Origin: Natrarchaeobius oligotrophus | Lineage (GTDB): Archaea > Halobacteriota > Halobacteria > Halobacteriales > Natrialbaceae | Direction: 5' to 3' | Assembly (NCBI RefSeq): GCF_003841465.1 | Contig: NZ_REFZ01000006.1 | Coordinates: 1 to 64,000 of the forward strand | Length of the DNA: 64,000 nucleotides | Part shown: one piece after another, positions 17,220-25,732 of the stretch | How positions within the stretch are numbered: position 1 is the stretch's first letter | How the letters are laid out: each line of letters begins with the position of its first letter | Translations under genes and position numbers: made by a program | The notes under the pieces: generated by a model | Database searches by the model: none | What the model saw: only the letters and a program-made list of their open reading frames with translations | Told to the model about the DNA's origin: nothing

Positions 17220-17727
17220 CTATTCGGTAGGTATCGGCTGCTCGAGGGGTCCGGGCATAGTTACTCGTCGCATAACCGACGTTTCGGCGAACTCGAGGCG
17301 GTTTCCGCCGAAACGACCGAGGCCGTACGATCGACGAGCCCACGCACGCGGCGTTCTATGCGGCGATTTTTGACGCGGCGTCGCGTTCGCCGGCGATTCT
17401 CGAGACACCTCGATGTCTTCTCCCGCGATTCTCGAGCCACTTCGGCGTTTTCACCCGCGATTCCCGAACCGCGTTGGCAGGTGCTCGAGCCGGTCGTTTC
17501 GCCGGCCGACGAACCGAGCGTCGGCTGACGGACCGTTCCGTCCGACGAAACGGCTCCCGTCCCGCCGGAGCGGCGTGAACCGTCCGAATCGGGCCACCGA
17601 CGGGCGGAAACAGGGGCCTTACAAAGTGCTCGTGAGTCGACCCGTCGGGTATGGGATACCGAGCGATCGATATCGTCGAGCGCCCGATCACTGTCGCCGA
17701 CCGGCCGAACATCTGGGGTGTGTCACC
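17220..17727. other. Divergent spacer with 32-base tandem repeats
   Basis: About 500 bases without a convincing gene. An open frame runs through it into the next CDS, but its translation is Arg/Pro-rich and unlike the paralogue. Three copies of a GCGATTCTCGAG-headed unit stand at 17393, 17425 and 17457, each 32 bases apart. CTTACAAAGTGCTCGT at about 17618-17633 weakly resembles the cluster motif. Confidence 0.5.
17393..17470. repeat. Three 32-base tandem repeat units
   Basis: The units start GCGATTCTCGAG, GCGATTCTCGAG and GCGATTCCCGAA at 17393, 17425 and 17457. The first two also share CAC-TCG-GT-TTC further on. The third decays after its first half. Confidence 0.55.
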
Positions 17728-18738
17728 GTGAGCGTCGACGTACGCGTCGCGACGGCGGACGACCTCGAGCGCTGGAACGAGTACGTCGGACGCTCTCCGC
17801 AGGGGACGCTGTGTCACGAACTCGAGGCGCTTCGCGTCCAGGCGGAACACGCCGACGCGACGCTCCACCCGCTGATCGGGTTCAAGGGCCAGGAGGTCGT
17901 GGGGCTGTTTCCCGTCTTCGAGATCAGAAAGCAGTTCGTCACGACGGCGTTTTCCCCGCCGCCGCACCTCCGGGTGCCGTACCTCGGTCCCGCGTTGTTG
18001 AACCTCGAGAAACTGAAACAGCGAAAGCGCGAGCGACGTCGGCAGCGATTCATGGACGGCTGTTTCGAGTGGATCAGCTCGGAGCTGAGTCCGAAGTACG
18101 GCCACGTCCGGACGTCGACGGCGTTCGACGACGCGCGGCCGTTCAAGTGGAGCGGTTACGAGTCGACGCCGGAGTACACGTACGCGGTCGATCTGACCGT
18201 ACCGGCGGACGACCTGCTGATGTCGTTCAGCAGCGACGCCCGGAGCAACGTCCGAAACACGGACGACGACGCCTACGAGGTAACCGTCGGCGGAACCGAG
18301 GAGATCCGACTGATCCACGAGCAGGTACAGAATCGCTACGAGTCCCAGGGAATCGGGTTCGACGTCCCCGTGGAGTTCGTCCTCGAGCTCGCGGACCGAT
18401 CGGAGAACGGGCACGTTCGTCCGTACGCGCTCCGCGTCGACGGCGAGTTCGTCGGCGGTATCCTCGCTCTCGAGTACGGGGGCACAACCGGCCGCTGGAT
18501 GGGGGGCGTTCGGACCGACGCCGACGTCGACGTGCCGACGAACGACCTGCTCGACTGGGCGATCATGAAAGACGGACTCGAGGCCGGGCTCGAGACGTAC
18601 GACCTCGTCGGGGCCGACACCCGGCGAATCAACCGGTACAAGGCGAAGTTCAACCCCGAACTCCGGACCTACTACAGCCTCGAGTACGGCTCGTGGGGAA
18701 TGCGGACGGTCGCGTCGCTGTACGACAACGTGAAGTGA
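17728..18738 (+). CDS. Second FemAB/GNAT-like transferase
   Basis: GTG 17728 gives 336 residues, close to the 338 of the paralogue at 2984. An in-frame ATG at 17413 would add about 105 Arg-rich residues and is rejected. Shared features are RSPQGTLCHELEAL near the N-terminus, a VGLFPVFEIRKQFVTTAFSPPPHLR block, SFSSDARSNVRN, GRWMGGV and the C-terminal YDLVGADTRRINRYKAKFNPEL. The same role is likely: transfer of an acyl or aminoacyl group to a glycan or wall precursor. Substrate is unknown. Confidence 0.75.
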   Translation: MSVDVRVATADDLERWNEYVGRSPQGTLCHELEALRVQAEHADATLHPLIGFKGQEVVGLFPVFEIRKQFVTTAFSPPPHLRVPYLGPALLNLEKLKQRKRERRRQRFMDGCFEWISSELSPKYGHVRTSTAFDDARPFKWSGYESTPEYTYAVDLTVPADDLLMSFSSDARSNVRNTDDDAYEVTVGGTEEIRLIHEQVQNRYESQGIGFDVPVEFVLELADRSENGHVRPYALRVDGEFVGGILALEYGGTTGRWMGGVRTDADVDVPTNDLLDWAIMKDGLEAGLETYDLVGADTRRINRYKAKFNPELRTYYSLEYGSWGMRTVASLYDNVK

Positions 18739-18837
18739 GGCGCCAGCAGTCCGTTCTTCCGGTCAGTTCGTCACGGCCTGCGGGCGCGAAGGCGTCGGTG
18801 GCCGATCCGAAGGCGTCGGATTCCACGAATTAACACG

Positions 18838-18854
18838 ACGCATAACCAAGGGAC
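18838..18854 (+). promoter_or_regulatory. Shared upstream motif, copy 5
   Basis: ACGCATAACCAAGGGAC lies 22-38 bases ahead of ATG 18876, a diverged form of ATAACAAGG. Confidence 0.3.
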
Positions 18855-18875
18855 GAGCCGGTGGAGTCGTCGACG

Positions 18876-20489
18876 ATGAACGACGGATCCTCCCTTCGGA
18901 CCCTGCTCGTCGGCATCGACGCCGCCTGCGATCGGGTGCTCGCACCGCTTTTCGAGGACGACGCGGTTCCCACGCTCGAGTCGATCTACCGCGACGGGAC
19001 CTCCGGCTCGCTCGAGTCCCAGATCCCGCCCTGGACGGCAAGCGCCTGGCCGTCGCTGTACACCGGGATGAATCCCGGCAAACACGGCGTGTTCGGCTTC
19101 CTCTCGTTCGACGGCTACGACTGGGACGTGGTGAACGCGACGGACGTCCGCGAGCGGACGCTGTGGGAGCTGCTCGACCGACACGGCATCACGAGCGTCG
19201 TCGTCAACGTTCCCGTCACCCACCCGCCGCGCGCGTTCGACGGCGCGTTGATTCCCGGCTATACGGCCCCCGAGAATCCGGACTGTCACCCCGACGGACT
19301 GCTCGCGGACGTCCGCGATGCGATCGGCGAGTACCGCGTCTACCCCGACGAGGACGCGGCCGACCTCGGCGCGGCCTACAGCGATTGCGTCCGCATGCGG
19401 GGCGAAGCGTTTCGATACCTCGCGGACCGCTACGATCCGGAGTTTGGCTTCCTCGAGTTTCAGGCGACCGACTCGATCTTCCACGAGGAACCCGAAAACG
19501 AGGGGGCGATCCGGTCGATCTACCGGGAACTCGACAGCCAGCTCGAGGCGATTCTCGAGGAACACGAGCCGGACAACGTCGTCGTCGCGAGCGACCACGG
19601 CATGGGGCCGTACGGGGGAACCGAGTTTCGCGTCAACGAGTTCCTCCGGGACGAGGGGTTCGTCGAGATCAGACGCGGCGGCGACGGGATGCCGACGTGG
19701 GCGACGGTCAGAGACGGCGCGCTCAAAGACGGCGTCGACGCCGGAGAGTACGAACCAGGATTCGGCGAGCGGGCGATGGCCGGTGCGGCGGCGGTCGGAC
19801 TGACGAGCCAGCGGATCGCCGGGGTACTCGAGCGACTCGGCCTCGACGGCGTCGTCGCCAAACGCGCCCCGTCGAGACTCGTCAGCGCCGGCGCGACGCA
19901 GGTCGACTTCCCGGCGTCGGCGGCCTACGTCAGGTCGCGGATCGAACTCGGCGTTCGGATCAACCTCGAGGGACGCGAGCCGAACGGCGTCGTTCCGGCC
20001 GAAGAGTACGAGGTCGTCCGTACGCAGCTCATCGACGCGCTTCGGTCGGTCACGACGCCGGAGGGAGAACCGCTGTTCGAGTCGGTGCGCCCGCGCGAGG
20101 AATACTTCCACGGACCGGAGAGCGAGAACGCGGTCGACGTCGTCACCGTCCCCACAGAGTTCGAACACTTTCTGTCGGCGTCCCTCCGGGGCGAACGGTT
20201 CGGTCCGCCGACCGAGCCCTGGAACCACAAGCTCCAGGGGACGTTCGCCGCCCGCGGTCGGGACGTCGACCACGCGGCCGGCGTGGGGGATCCACACCTC
20301 TTCGACGTCGCGCCGACGGTCCTCGCGACCCTCGGCGTGCCGTTCGACGAACGGATGGACGGCCGTCCGCTCCCGTGCGTCGACGCGCCGAACTCCCGAT
20401 CGTACCCGCGCTTCGACGGAGCGTCCTCGGTCTCGACGGACGACGAAGCCGTCGAGCGGCGGCTGGCCGATCTCGGCTACCTCGAGTGA
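18876..20489 (+). CDS. Type I phosphodiesterase/alkaline phosphatase superfamily protein
   Basis: From ATG 18876 the protein is 537 residues. The metal and nucleophile blocks are LLVGIDAACDR (10-20), WTASAWPSLYTGMNPGKHG (53-71, Thr54 the likely nucleophile), VVASDHGMGPYGG (near 240) and a final GDPHLFDVAPTVLATLG (near 470) typical of the superfamily. It has no signal peptide. It probably hydrolyses or transfers a phosphodiester on a nucleotide, lipid or glycan. Position at the cluster end suggests a role in glycan modification. Confidence 0.8.
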   Translation: MNDGSSLRTLLVGIDAACDRVLAPLFEDDAVPTLESIYRDGTSGSLESQIPPWTASAWPSLYTGMNPGKHGVFGFLSFDGYDWDVVNATDVRERTLWELLDRHGITSVVVNVPVTHPPRAFDGALIPGYTAPENPDCHPDGLLADVRDAIGEYRVYPDEDAADLGAAYSDCVRMRGEAFRYLADRYDPEFGFLEFQATDSIFHEEPENEGAIRSIYRELDSQLEAILEEHEPDNVVVASDHGMGPYGGTEFRVNEFLRDEGFVEIRRGGDGMPTWATVRDGALKDGVDAGEYEPGFGERAMAGAAAVGLTSQRIAGVLERLGLDGVVAKRAPSRLVSAGATQVDFPASAAYVRSRIELGVRINLEGREPNGVVPAEEYEVVRTQLIDALRSVTTPEGEPLFESVRPREEYFHGPESENAVDVVTVPTEFEHFLSASLRGERFGPPTEPWNHKLQGTFAARGRDVDHAAGVGDPHLFDVAPTVLATLGVPFDERMDGRPLPCVDAPNSRSYPRFDGASSVSTDDEAVERRLADLGYLE

Positions 20490-20684
20490 GGAGCGCTCGA
20501 GCGCTTCACCACCGACCGAAACACAGATTTAGCGCCGTGAAACAGTATCGAACGAACGGATGTACCTTCGTGTCGATCGCGGGACCGCCGTCGCCCGGTT
20601 CGTCACGCACCGTTGGTCGCTCCCGCGGGCGGCCCGCCGAGGCCCGTCGCGCGGCTCTCGAGTCGACCGCGAGGTGGACGTACC

Positions 20685-21818
20685 GTGAGCGACGTCGCGA
20701 TCGCGGACGCCGTCGACGCCTACCTCCAGCGAAAGGCCGTCGGCGACCCCGACGGGCCCGGCGCGGGAAGCTACGCCTCCAACGCCGAATCGATCCTCAG
20801 ACGGTTCGCGACGTGGGCACAGCGCGAACACGGCGTCGAATCCCTGCGCTCTCTCGAGGCCGATCACGCGCGCTCGTACGCCCTCGACCTTCGAGAGCGG
20901 GCGGACCGCGGCGAGTACACCGCGTCGACGGCCCGCACCTACTTCGCCGTCGTCCGCGCGTTCCTCTCGTGGTGCGTCCGCGGCGGGATCATCCCGGAGA
21001 ACCCAGCGGCGACCGAGACGGCGGAGTCGGCTCTCCCGAGTGCCCCGGCGGAGTCGGCCGACGACGGCTGGACCGACGACCGTCGGCGTCGGCTCGAGGC
21101 GTACGTCCGCGATCGGGCGCTCGAGTCGACGGCCGACGGCGTCGATCCGGACGAGCGACGAAATAGGCTGCGCGAGTACGCGCTCGTCGCCGTGCTCGCC
21201 CACTCCGGCGCCCGCGGCTCGGAACTGTTTCGCGTTCCCGAAGACGACAGGCGAAGCGGGGCGACGTGGGCCGACGTCGACTTTTACACCGGCACGATAC
21301 GAGTGCTCGGTCGCTCACAGCGGACGGAGGAGGTGAGCCTGCTCGCTCGAGCCCGGACGCCGCTGCGGCGTTATCGCGTCGTGCTCGACCCGCCGACGAA
21401 CGACTGGCCGCTGTTTCCGACCCGCCACGCGCCGTCGATCGCCGGCCACGTGAGAGAACGGCTTCGCGAGCGCGGCCACGCGGACGACGAAATCGAGGCG
21501 ATGTTCGAGGACCGGACGGCGACCGAACTCGCTCGAGAGCGGGCGATCGCGCCCCCGGCGATCACGACGGAGGGCGCGCGCTCGGTGCTCAAACGCCTCT
21601 GTTCGGACGCGAACGTCGACGTCGACGGGGACTACCTCACGCCCCGGAGCGTCCAGGGCGATTCCGACGACGAGGTGACCAGAGACGAGGCGAGCGGTTC
21701 GAAGCCGGCGCTGCGAACGTCGGTCCGCGAGCGTTCGATCGCGGTTCCGGTCGATCTCCGGTCCGGAACCGACTCGAGCGCACCCGAGGAAACCGGGGCG
21801 GAATCCGAAACGAACTGA
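20685..21818 (+). CDS. Tyrosine recombinase-like protein lacking the catalytic C-terminus
   Basis: GTG 20685 gives 377 residues. Residues of about 1-115 are a SAM-like core-binding domain (YLQRKAVGDP, SYASNAESILRRFATW, TARTYFAVVRAFLSWCVRGG). The catalytic domain starts normally with ALVAVLAHSGARGSELFRV, which supplies the first catalytic Arg. After DGDYLTP, an active enzyme has H-x-x-R, then H/W, then Tyr. Here the last 60 residues contain no His and no Tyr. It is likely inactive, or a DNA-binding relic. It marks the border between the glycan cluster and the Mrp operon. Confidence 0.7.
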   Translation: MSDVAIADAVDAYLQRKAVGDPDGPGAGSYASNAESILRRFATWAQREHGVESLRSLEADHARSYALDLRERADRGEYTASTARTYFAVVRAFLSWCVRGGIIPENPAATETAESALPSAPAESADDGWTDDRRRRLEAYVRDRALESTADGVDPDERRNRLREYALVAVLAHSGARGSELFRVPEDDRRSGATWADVDFYTGTIRVLGRSQRTEEVSLLARARTPLRRYRVVLDPPTNDWPLFPTRHAPSIAGHVRERLRERGHADDEIEAMFEDRTATELARERAIAPPAITTEGARSVLKRLCSDANVDVDGDYLTPRSVQGDSDDEVTRDEASGSKPALRTSVRERSIAVPVDLRSGTDSSAPEETGAESETN

Positions 21819-21938
21819 GCAGCGGCTGACGGGTCGTGCGAAGCGCGAACGGTCGAGCGCGATCGAAGCGCCTCCTCGTCCGGACCCTCGCGAGTCATTA
21901 CTACCTGATTGCACCGTAAATCGTCACACCTGATCGGA

Positions 21939-23771
21939 TCAGACGACGAGCAGCCAGAGAATCACCGTCAGCACGATCGTCAACAGCAGGACGGTGGTGC
22001 CGATGCTCATCCGCAGGTGGATCCTCGAGGGACGGCCGCCGTCGGCGGGCTGACGCTCTTCGACGTCGACGATCGGGAGCCGTCGTGCGGCTTCGTCGGC
22101 CGCCAGCGCCGGGTTGTTCCCGACCCAGTAGCAACGTGTGACAAAGCCGACGACGGCGGCGTCGACGGCGGCGTACAGTTCGGTGACCGACAGCATCGAG
22201 ATGCGACCGACGTAGTACGACGCCGGGTTGACGATCAGCGCGGGGTCGGAGTAGTCGATCTTCGAGAGCGGTTTGCGGATGAGTTTGAAGCCGACGGCGG
22301 AGACGGCGATCAAGATCGCGGCGTCGGTCAGGTGGCCGGCGCTGTAGGGGGTAAGCGCCGTGTCCATCTCCGTCACCGTGACGCCGTCGACCAGCGGCAG
22401 CAGGTCGGCGAACACCGGCCAGCCGACCGCCGGCAGGCCGAGGACGACGCAGGCTCCGCCGACGGAGAACATCGCGACCGTCTGTCCGGTCGTCGCGTCC
22501 GTGACGGTGTACTCGGCTGGTCCGTGCAGGAACACGTAGTAGCCGAGCTTGATGAACGAGAGGAAGGTTCCGATCGCGCCGATGAACAGCAACCAGTACA
22601 GCGCCTGGTACTCGGGCGCGCCGTAGTAGTGGGGGTCGGCAGCGTCGAGCACCATCCCCTTGCTGATGAAGCCGCTGAAGCCGGGGACGGCGGTGATCGA
22701 GAGCGCGCCGATCGCGAACGCGATCGCCGTCAGCGGCATCTCGCGCCAGAGCCCGCCGAGCTTGTAGAGGTCGTTCTCGCCGGTGCGGTAGATGACGACC
22801 CCGACGGCCATGAACAGCAGGCTCTTGTACAGGATATTGTTGAACAGGTGTCCCATCGCGCCGGCGACCCCGATCGCCGTGCCGATCCCGATCCCGGCGA
22901 CCATGTAGCCGAGCTGGGCCTGGATGTGATACGACAGCAGCGCGCGCATATCGTGCTGGAGCAGCGCGAAGACGACGCCGTAGACGGCCATCGCGCCGCC
23001 CATGTACGCCAGATACAGGTGGCCGTCCGGGATCGCCCGGAAGAGCACGTACGCGCTCGTCTTCGTCGTAAAGGCCGCGAGGAACACCGACGCGGCGAAG
23101 TGCGGCCGCGGGTAGGTGTCGGGCAGCCAGGTGTGGAAGCCGACGAACGCGACGTTGACGCCGATGCCGAGGACGGCGAGCAACAGCGGCAGGCCGTCGG
23201 CCATGCCGACCGTTTCCCCGGCGTCCGTGACCATCGCGAACGAGCCGGTGACGGCGTACTGGGCGATCACCGCGAACAGCACCAGACTGCCGCCGATGCC
23301 GTGGGCGATGGCGTACCGGTAGCCCGCCCGGACCGCGTCGCCGCCGTGGTGCCAGACGAGCAGCGTGCTCGTCAGCGCCATGATCTCCCACATGAACACG
23401 AGGACGAGCCAGTCGCCCGCGAACGCCGCGCCGAGGGCCGACGCGACGTACGCAAGCGCGAACGCGGCCATCACCCGCGGCGCGTCGCTCGAGTAGGCGT
23501 AGATCACGCCGAAGGTACCGAGGAACGCCAGCCCGCCGCCGACCATCCGGGTGAACTCGTCGACGTAGAACGGCTGAACGTCGGCAAAGCCGAGGAACGT
23601 CGTCGTCAGGTGCGCGCCCTCCGGTGCGAACAGTGCAACGGCGACGACGGACGCGAGCGAGAGCGCCCCGGCCGCAAAGCCGAGCGCTCTCGGCAACACG
23701 AGCACGAGCAGCGCCGCCGCGAAGACGAGTAGCGGCGGGTAGGCGTACGTTAGCAGCTCGGGTTCGATCAT
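21939..23771 (-). CDS. Mrp-type antiporter, third NuoL/MrpD-like subunit
   Basis: A 610-residue protein, mostly about 14 membrane helices, of the proton-pumping NuoL/M/N-MrpA/D family. The conserved Glu of helix 5 is in FMWEIMALTSTLLVW. Where homologues have a Lys just before the HTWLPD motif, this protein has Asn (GVNVAFVGFHTWLPDTY). Lys residues are kept in FTTKTSAY and NNILYKSL. Its start overlaps the stop of the preceding subunit by four bases. It is the last gene of the operon. It probably forms part of the membrane ion channel array; a cation/proton exchange role is inferred from the family. Confidence 0.85.
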   Translation of the reverse strand: MIEPELLTYAYPPLLVFAAALLVLVLPRALGFAAGALSLASVVAVALFAPEGAHLTTTFLGFADVQPFYVDEFTRMVGGGLAFLGTFGVIYAYSSDAPRVMAAFALAYVASALGAAFAGDWLVLVFMWEIMALTSTLLVWHHGGDAVRAGYRYAIAHGIGGSLVLFAVIAQYAVTGSFAMVTDAGETVGMADGLPLLLAVLGIGVNVAFVGFHTWLPDTYPRPHFAASVFLAAFTTKTSAYVLFRAIPDGHLYLAYMGGAMAVYGVVFALLQHDMRALLSYHIQAQLGYMVAGIGIGTAIGVAGAMGHLFNNILYKSLLFMAVGVVIYRTGENDLYKLGGLWREMPLTAIAFAIGALSITAVPGFSGFISKGMVLDAADPHYYGAPEYQALYWLLFIGAIGTFLSFIKLGYYVFLHGPAEYTVTDATTGQTVAMFSVGGACVVLGLPAVGWPVFADLLPLVDGVTVTEMDTALTPYSAGHLTDAAILIAVSAVGFKLIRKPLSKIDYSDPALIVNPASYYVGRISMLSVTELYAAVDAAVVGFVTRCYWVGNNPALAADEAARRLPIVDVEERQPADGGRPSRIHLRMSIGTTVLLLTIVLTVILWLLVV

Positions 23772-25732
23772 TCGTCGATCACCTCCACGGCCTCGGCCAG
23801 CGAGAGGCCGCCCAGTTCGTCGAAGGAGTCGACGTCGAAGACTCCCTCGACGATGTAGATCGCGAGCTCGAGGAAGACGGCGTAGTCGGGGACGACGCCG
23901 AGGGTGACCGCGCCCGTCGCGATGACGGCGATCGGGGCGATCATGAGCCAGGTACTCTCCGCGAACGGCGACCGGCGCTCCCAGCCGCCGGCCGGCGGCC
24001 CACCGTGGTGGTCGCCGTGGTCGTGGTGGTCGTCGGCGTGGTCCTCGTGGTCGCCGCGACCGCCCGGAACGTCCGCGTCGCTCGGATACTGATCGACGGC
24101 GTACTCGTAGTCGTCGTCTTCGTCGTCCTCGAGGGGCGTGCCCGCTCCCTTCGCTTCCGTGTCTCCCTCGGCGTCGTCGACGGGCCGAGGCTGGCCGCCG
24201 GGAGCGCGTTCGTCGTCATCGTCGTCAACTCGCTCGCCGCCGTCCGTCGCGACCGCGTCGTAGGACTCCCGCTTGCCGCCCGGCGGGAACTCGAGCAGCG
24301 GTTTGGCGTCGTGGCGCTGTTCGCTCTCGAAGAACGCGGTGTAGACGACCGGCCAGAGGTAGGCGACGTTGAGAACGCCGGAGACGATCAACGCGGCGGC
24401 GAAGAGCCAGTAGCCGCCGCCGACGGTGCCGGAGCCGATCAGCATGTAGAACTTGCTGACGAAGCCGGCGATCAGCGGCATGCCCGCCATTCCGGCCGCG
24501 CCGATGGCGAACGCCGACATCGTCAGCGGCATCCGCTTGCCGATGCCGGCCATCTCGCTGACGTAGTCGGTGTGGGTCTCGACGTGGACGGCCCCCGCAC
24601 AGAAGAACAGGGTGAGTTTGCCGAACGCGTGCGCGGGGATGTGAAAGAGCGCCCCGAGGACGGCGTAGGGGTGAAGCAGCGAGAGCCCGAGCACGATGTA
24701 CGACAGCTGTGCCGTCGTCGAGAACGCGAGCCGGCGCTTCAAGTGATCCTTTCGAAGCGCGATGATGCTCGCCGCGGTGAGGGTAAACGCCGCGAGTATC
24801 GCCACCGGAACGTTCAGCCCGACCTCGCCGACGCCCGGCACGGAAAGCGGCAGGTCGTGGATGAGTCCGGGTCCGAACACCTCGAGTATCACCCGCGCGA
24901 CGCCGAACGCGCCGGACTTGACGACGGCCACGGCGTGGAGCAGCCCGGAGACGGGCGTCGGCGCGACCATCGCGTCGGCAAGCCAGGAGTGAAGCGGCAT
25001 CACGGCGGCTTTGACGCCGAAGCCGGCGATCAGGAGGAAGAAGGCGGCCTGCGCGAAGACGGGTTCGGCCGCGGCCGCCTCCGCGAGCAGTTCGATGCCG
25101 CCGGTTTCGAACGCGAGGGTTCCCTCGCCGGCGGGATCGACGCCGCTCGTGAGCCAGTAGACGAGGACGGTGCCTGCGAGCAAGAAGACCCCGCCGCCGA
25201 AGAACGTGTAGGCGAGATACTTCCGGCCAGCGATGCGGGCCTCGTCGTCCTCGTTGTGGGCGACCAGCGGGTAGGTGACCAGCGACAGCAGTTCGTAGAA
25301 GATGAAGATCGTCACCAGGTTACCCGCGAACGCGATCCCCAGCGCCGTCGAGAGGCTGGCGGCGAACGAGGCGAAAAATCGGGTCTGGGCGTGTTCGTCC
25401 AGCCCGCGCATGTAGCCCGCGGCGTAAAACGACGTGAAGATCCAGAGGAAGCTCGCGAGCATCGCAAAGAGCATTCCGAGCGGATCGGCACGCAGGACGA
25501 AGTCGATTCCCGCGAGGAACTCGACGCCGAGCGAGTCGGCGAGGCTCCACTCGTAGACGGTACCGTCCATGACGCCCGGGAGCATGCTCGCGACGATTCC
25601 GAACTTGACCAGCGCGGCAAGCACCGACCAGCCTTCGCGAACGTTCGGGTAGCGATACGACGCGACGATCAGAAATACCGCGACGGCCGAGACGAGAACG
25701 GCGGCCAGCGGCAGGACGGATTCTTCTGCCAT
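23768..25732 (-). CDS. Mrp-type antiporter, second NuoL/MrpD-like subunit with His-rich loop
   Basis: A 654-residue membrane protein of the proton-conducting subunit family. The helix 5 Glu is in FIFYELLSLVTYPLV, the helix 7 Lys is in GVKAAVMPLHSWLADAM, and a later Lys is in HAVAVVKSGAFG. Unlike its partners it carries a hydrophilic insert of about 110 residues (about 480-590) rich in Asp/Glu and ending in a His-Asp cluster with many HDH/DHH patterns, just before the last helices. It overlaps the previous gene by one base and the next by four. Probably the MrpA-like half of the complex. Confidence 0.85.
   Translation of the reverse strand: MAEESVLPLAAVLVSAVAVFLIVASYRYPNVREGWSVLAALVKFGIVASMLPGVMDGTVYEWSLADSLGVEFLAGIDFVLRADPLGMLFAMLASFLWIFTSFYAAGYMRGLDEHAQTRFFASFAASLSTALGIAFAGNLVTIFIFYELLSLVTYPLVAHNEDDEARIAGRKYLAYTFFGGGVFLLAGTVLVYWLTSGVDPAGEGTLAFETGGIELLAEAAAAEPVFAQAAFFLLIAGFGVKAAVMPLHSWLADAMVAPTPVSGLLHAVAVVKSGAFGVARVILEVFGPGLIHDLPLSVPGVGEVGLNVPVAILAAFTLTAASIIALRKDHLKRRLAFSTTAQLSYIVLGLSLLHPYAVLGALFHIPAHAFGKLTLFFCAGAVHVETHTDYVSEMAGIGKRMPLTMSAFAIGAAGMAGMPLIAGFVSKFYMLIGSGTVGGGYWLFAAALIVSGVLNVAYLWPVVYTAFFESEQRHDAKPLLEFPPGGKRESYDAVATDGGERVDDDDDERAPGGQPRPVDDAEGDTEAKGAGTPLEDDEDDDYEYAVDQYPSDADVPGGRGDHEDHADDHHDHGDHHGGPPAGGWERRSPFAESTWLMIAPIAVIATGAVTLGVVPDYAVFLELAIYIVEGVFDVDSFDELGGLSLAEAVEVIDE

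Noticed and set aside
20685-21818. An active integrase driving a mobile island
   Set aside because: The catalytic His/Arg block and Tyr are missing, and no att-like repeats were found next to it.
21909-23732. Plus-strand frame of 607 residues opposite the third Mrp subunit
   Set aside because: Charged low-complexity translation with no domain; the other strand encodes a textbook antiporter subunit.
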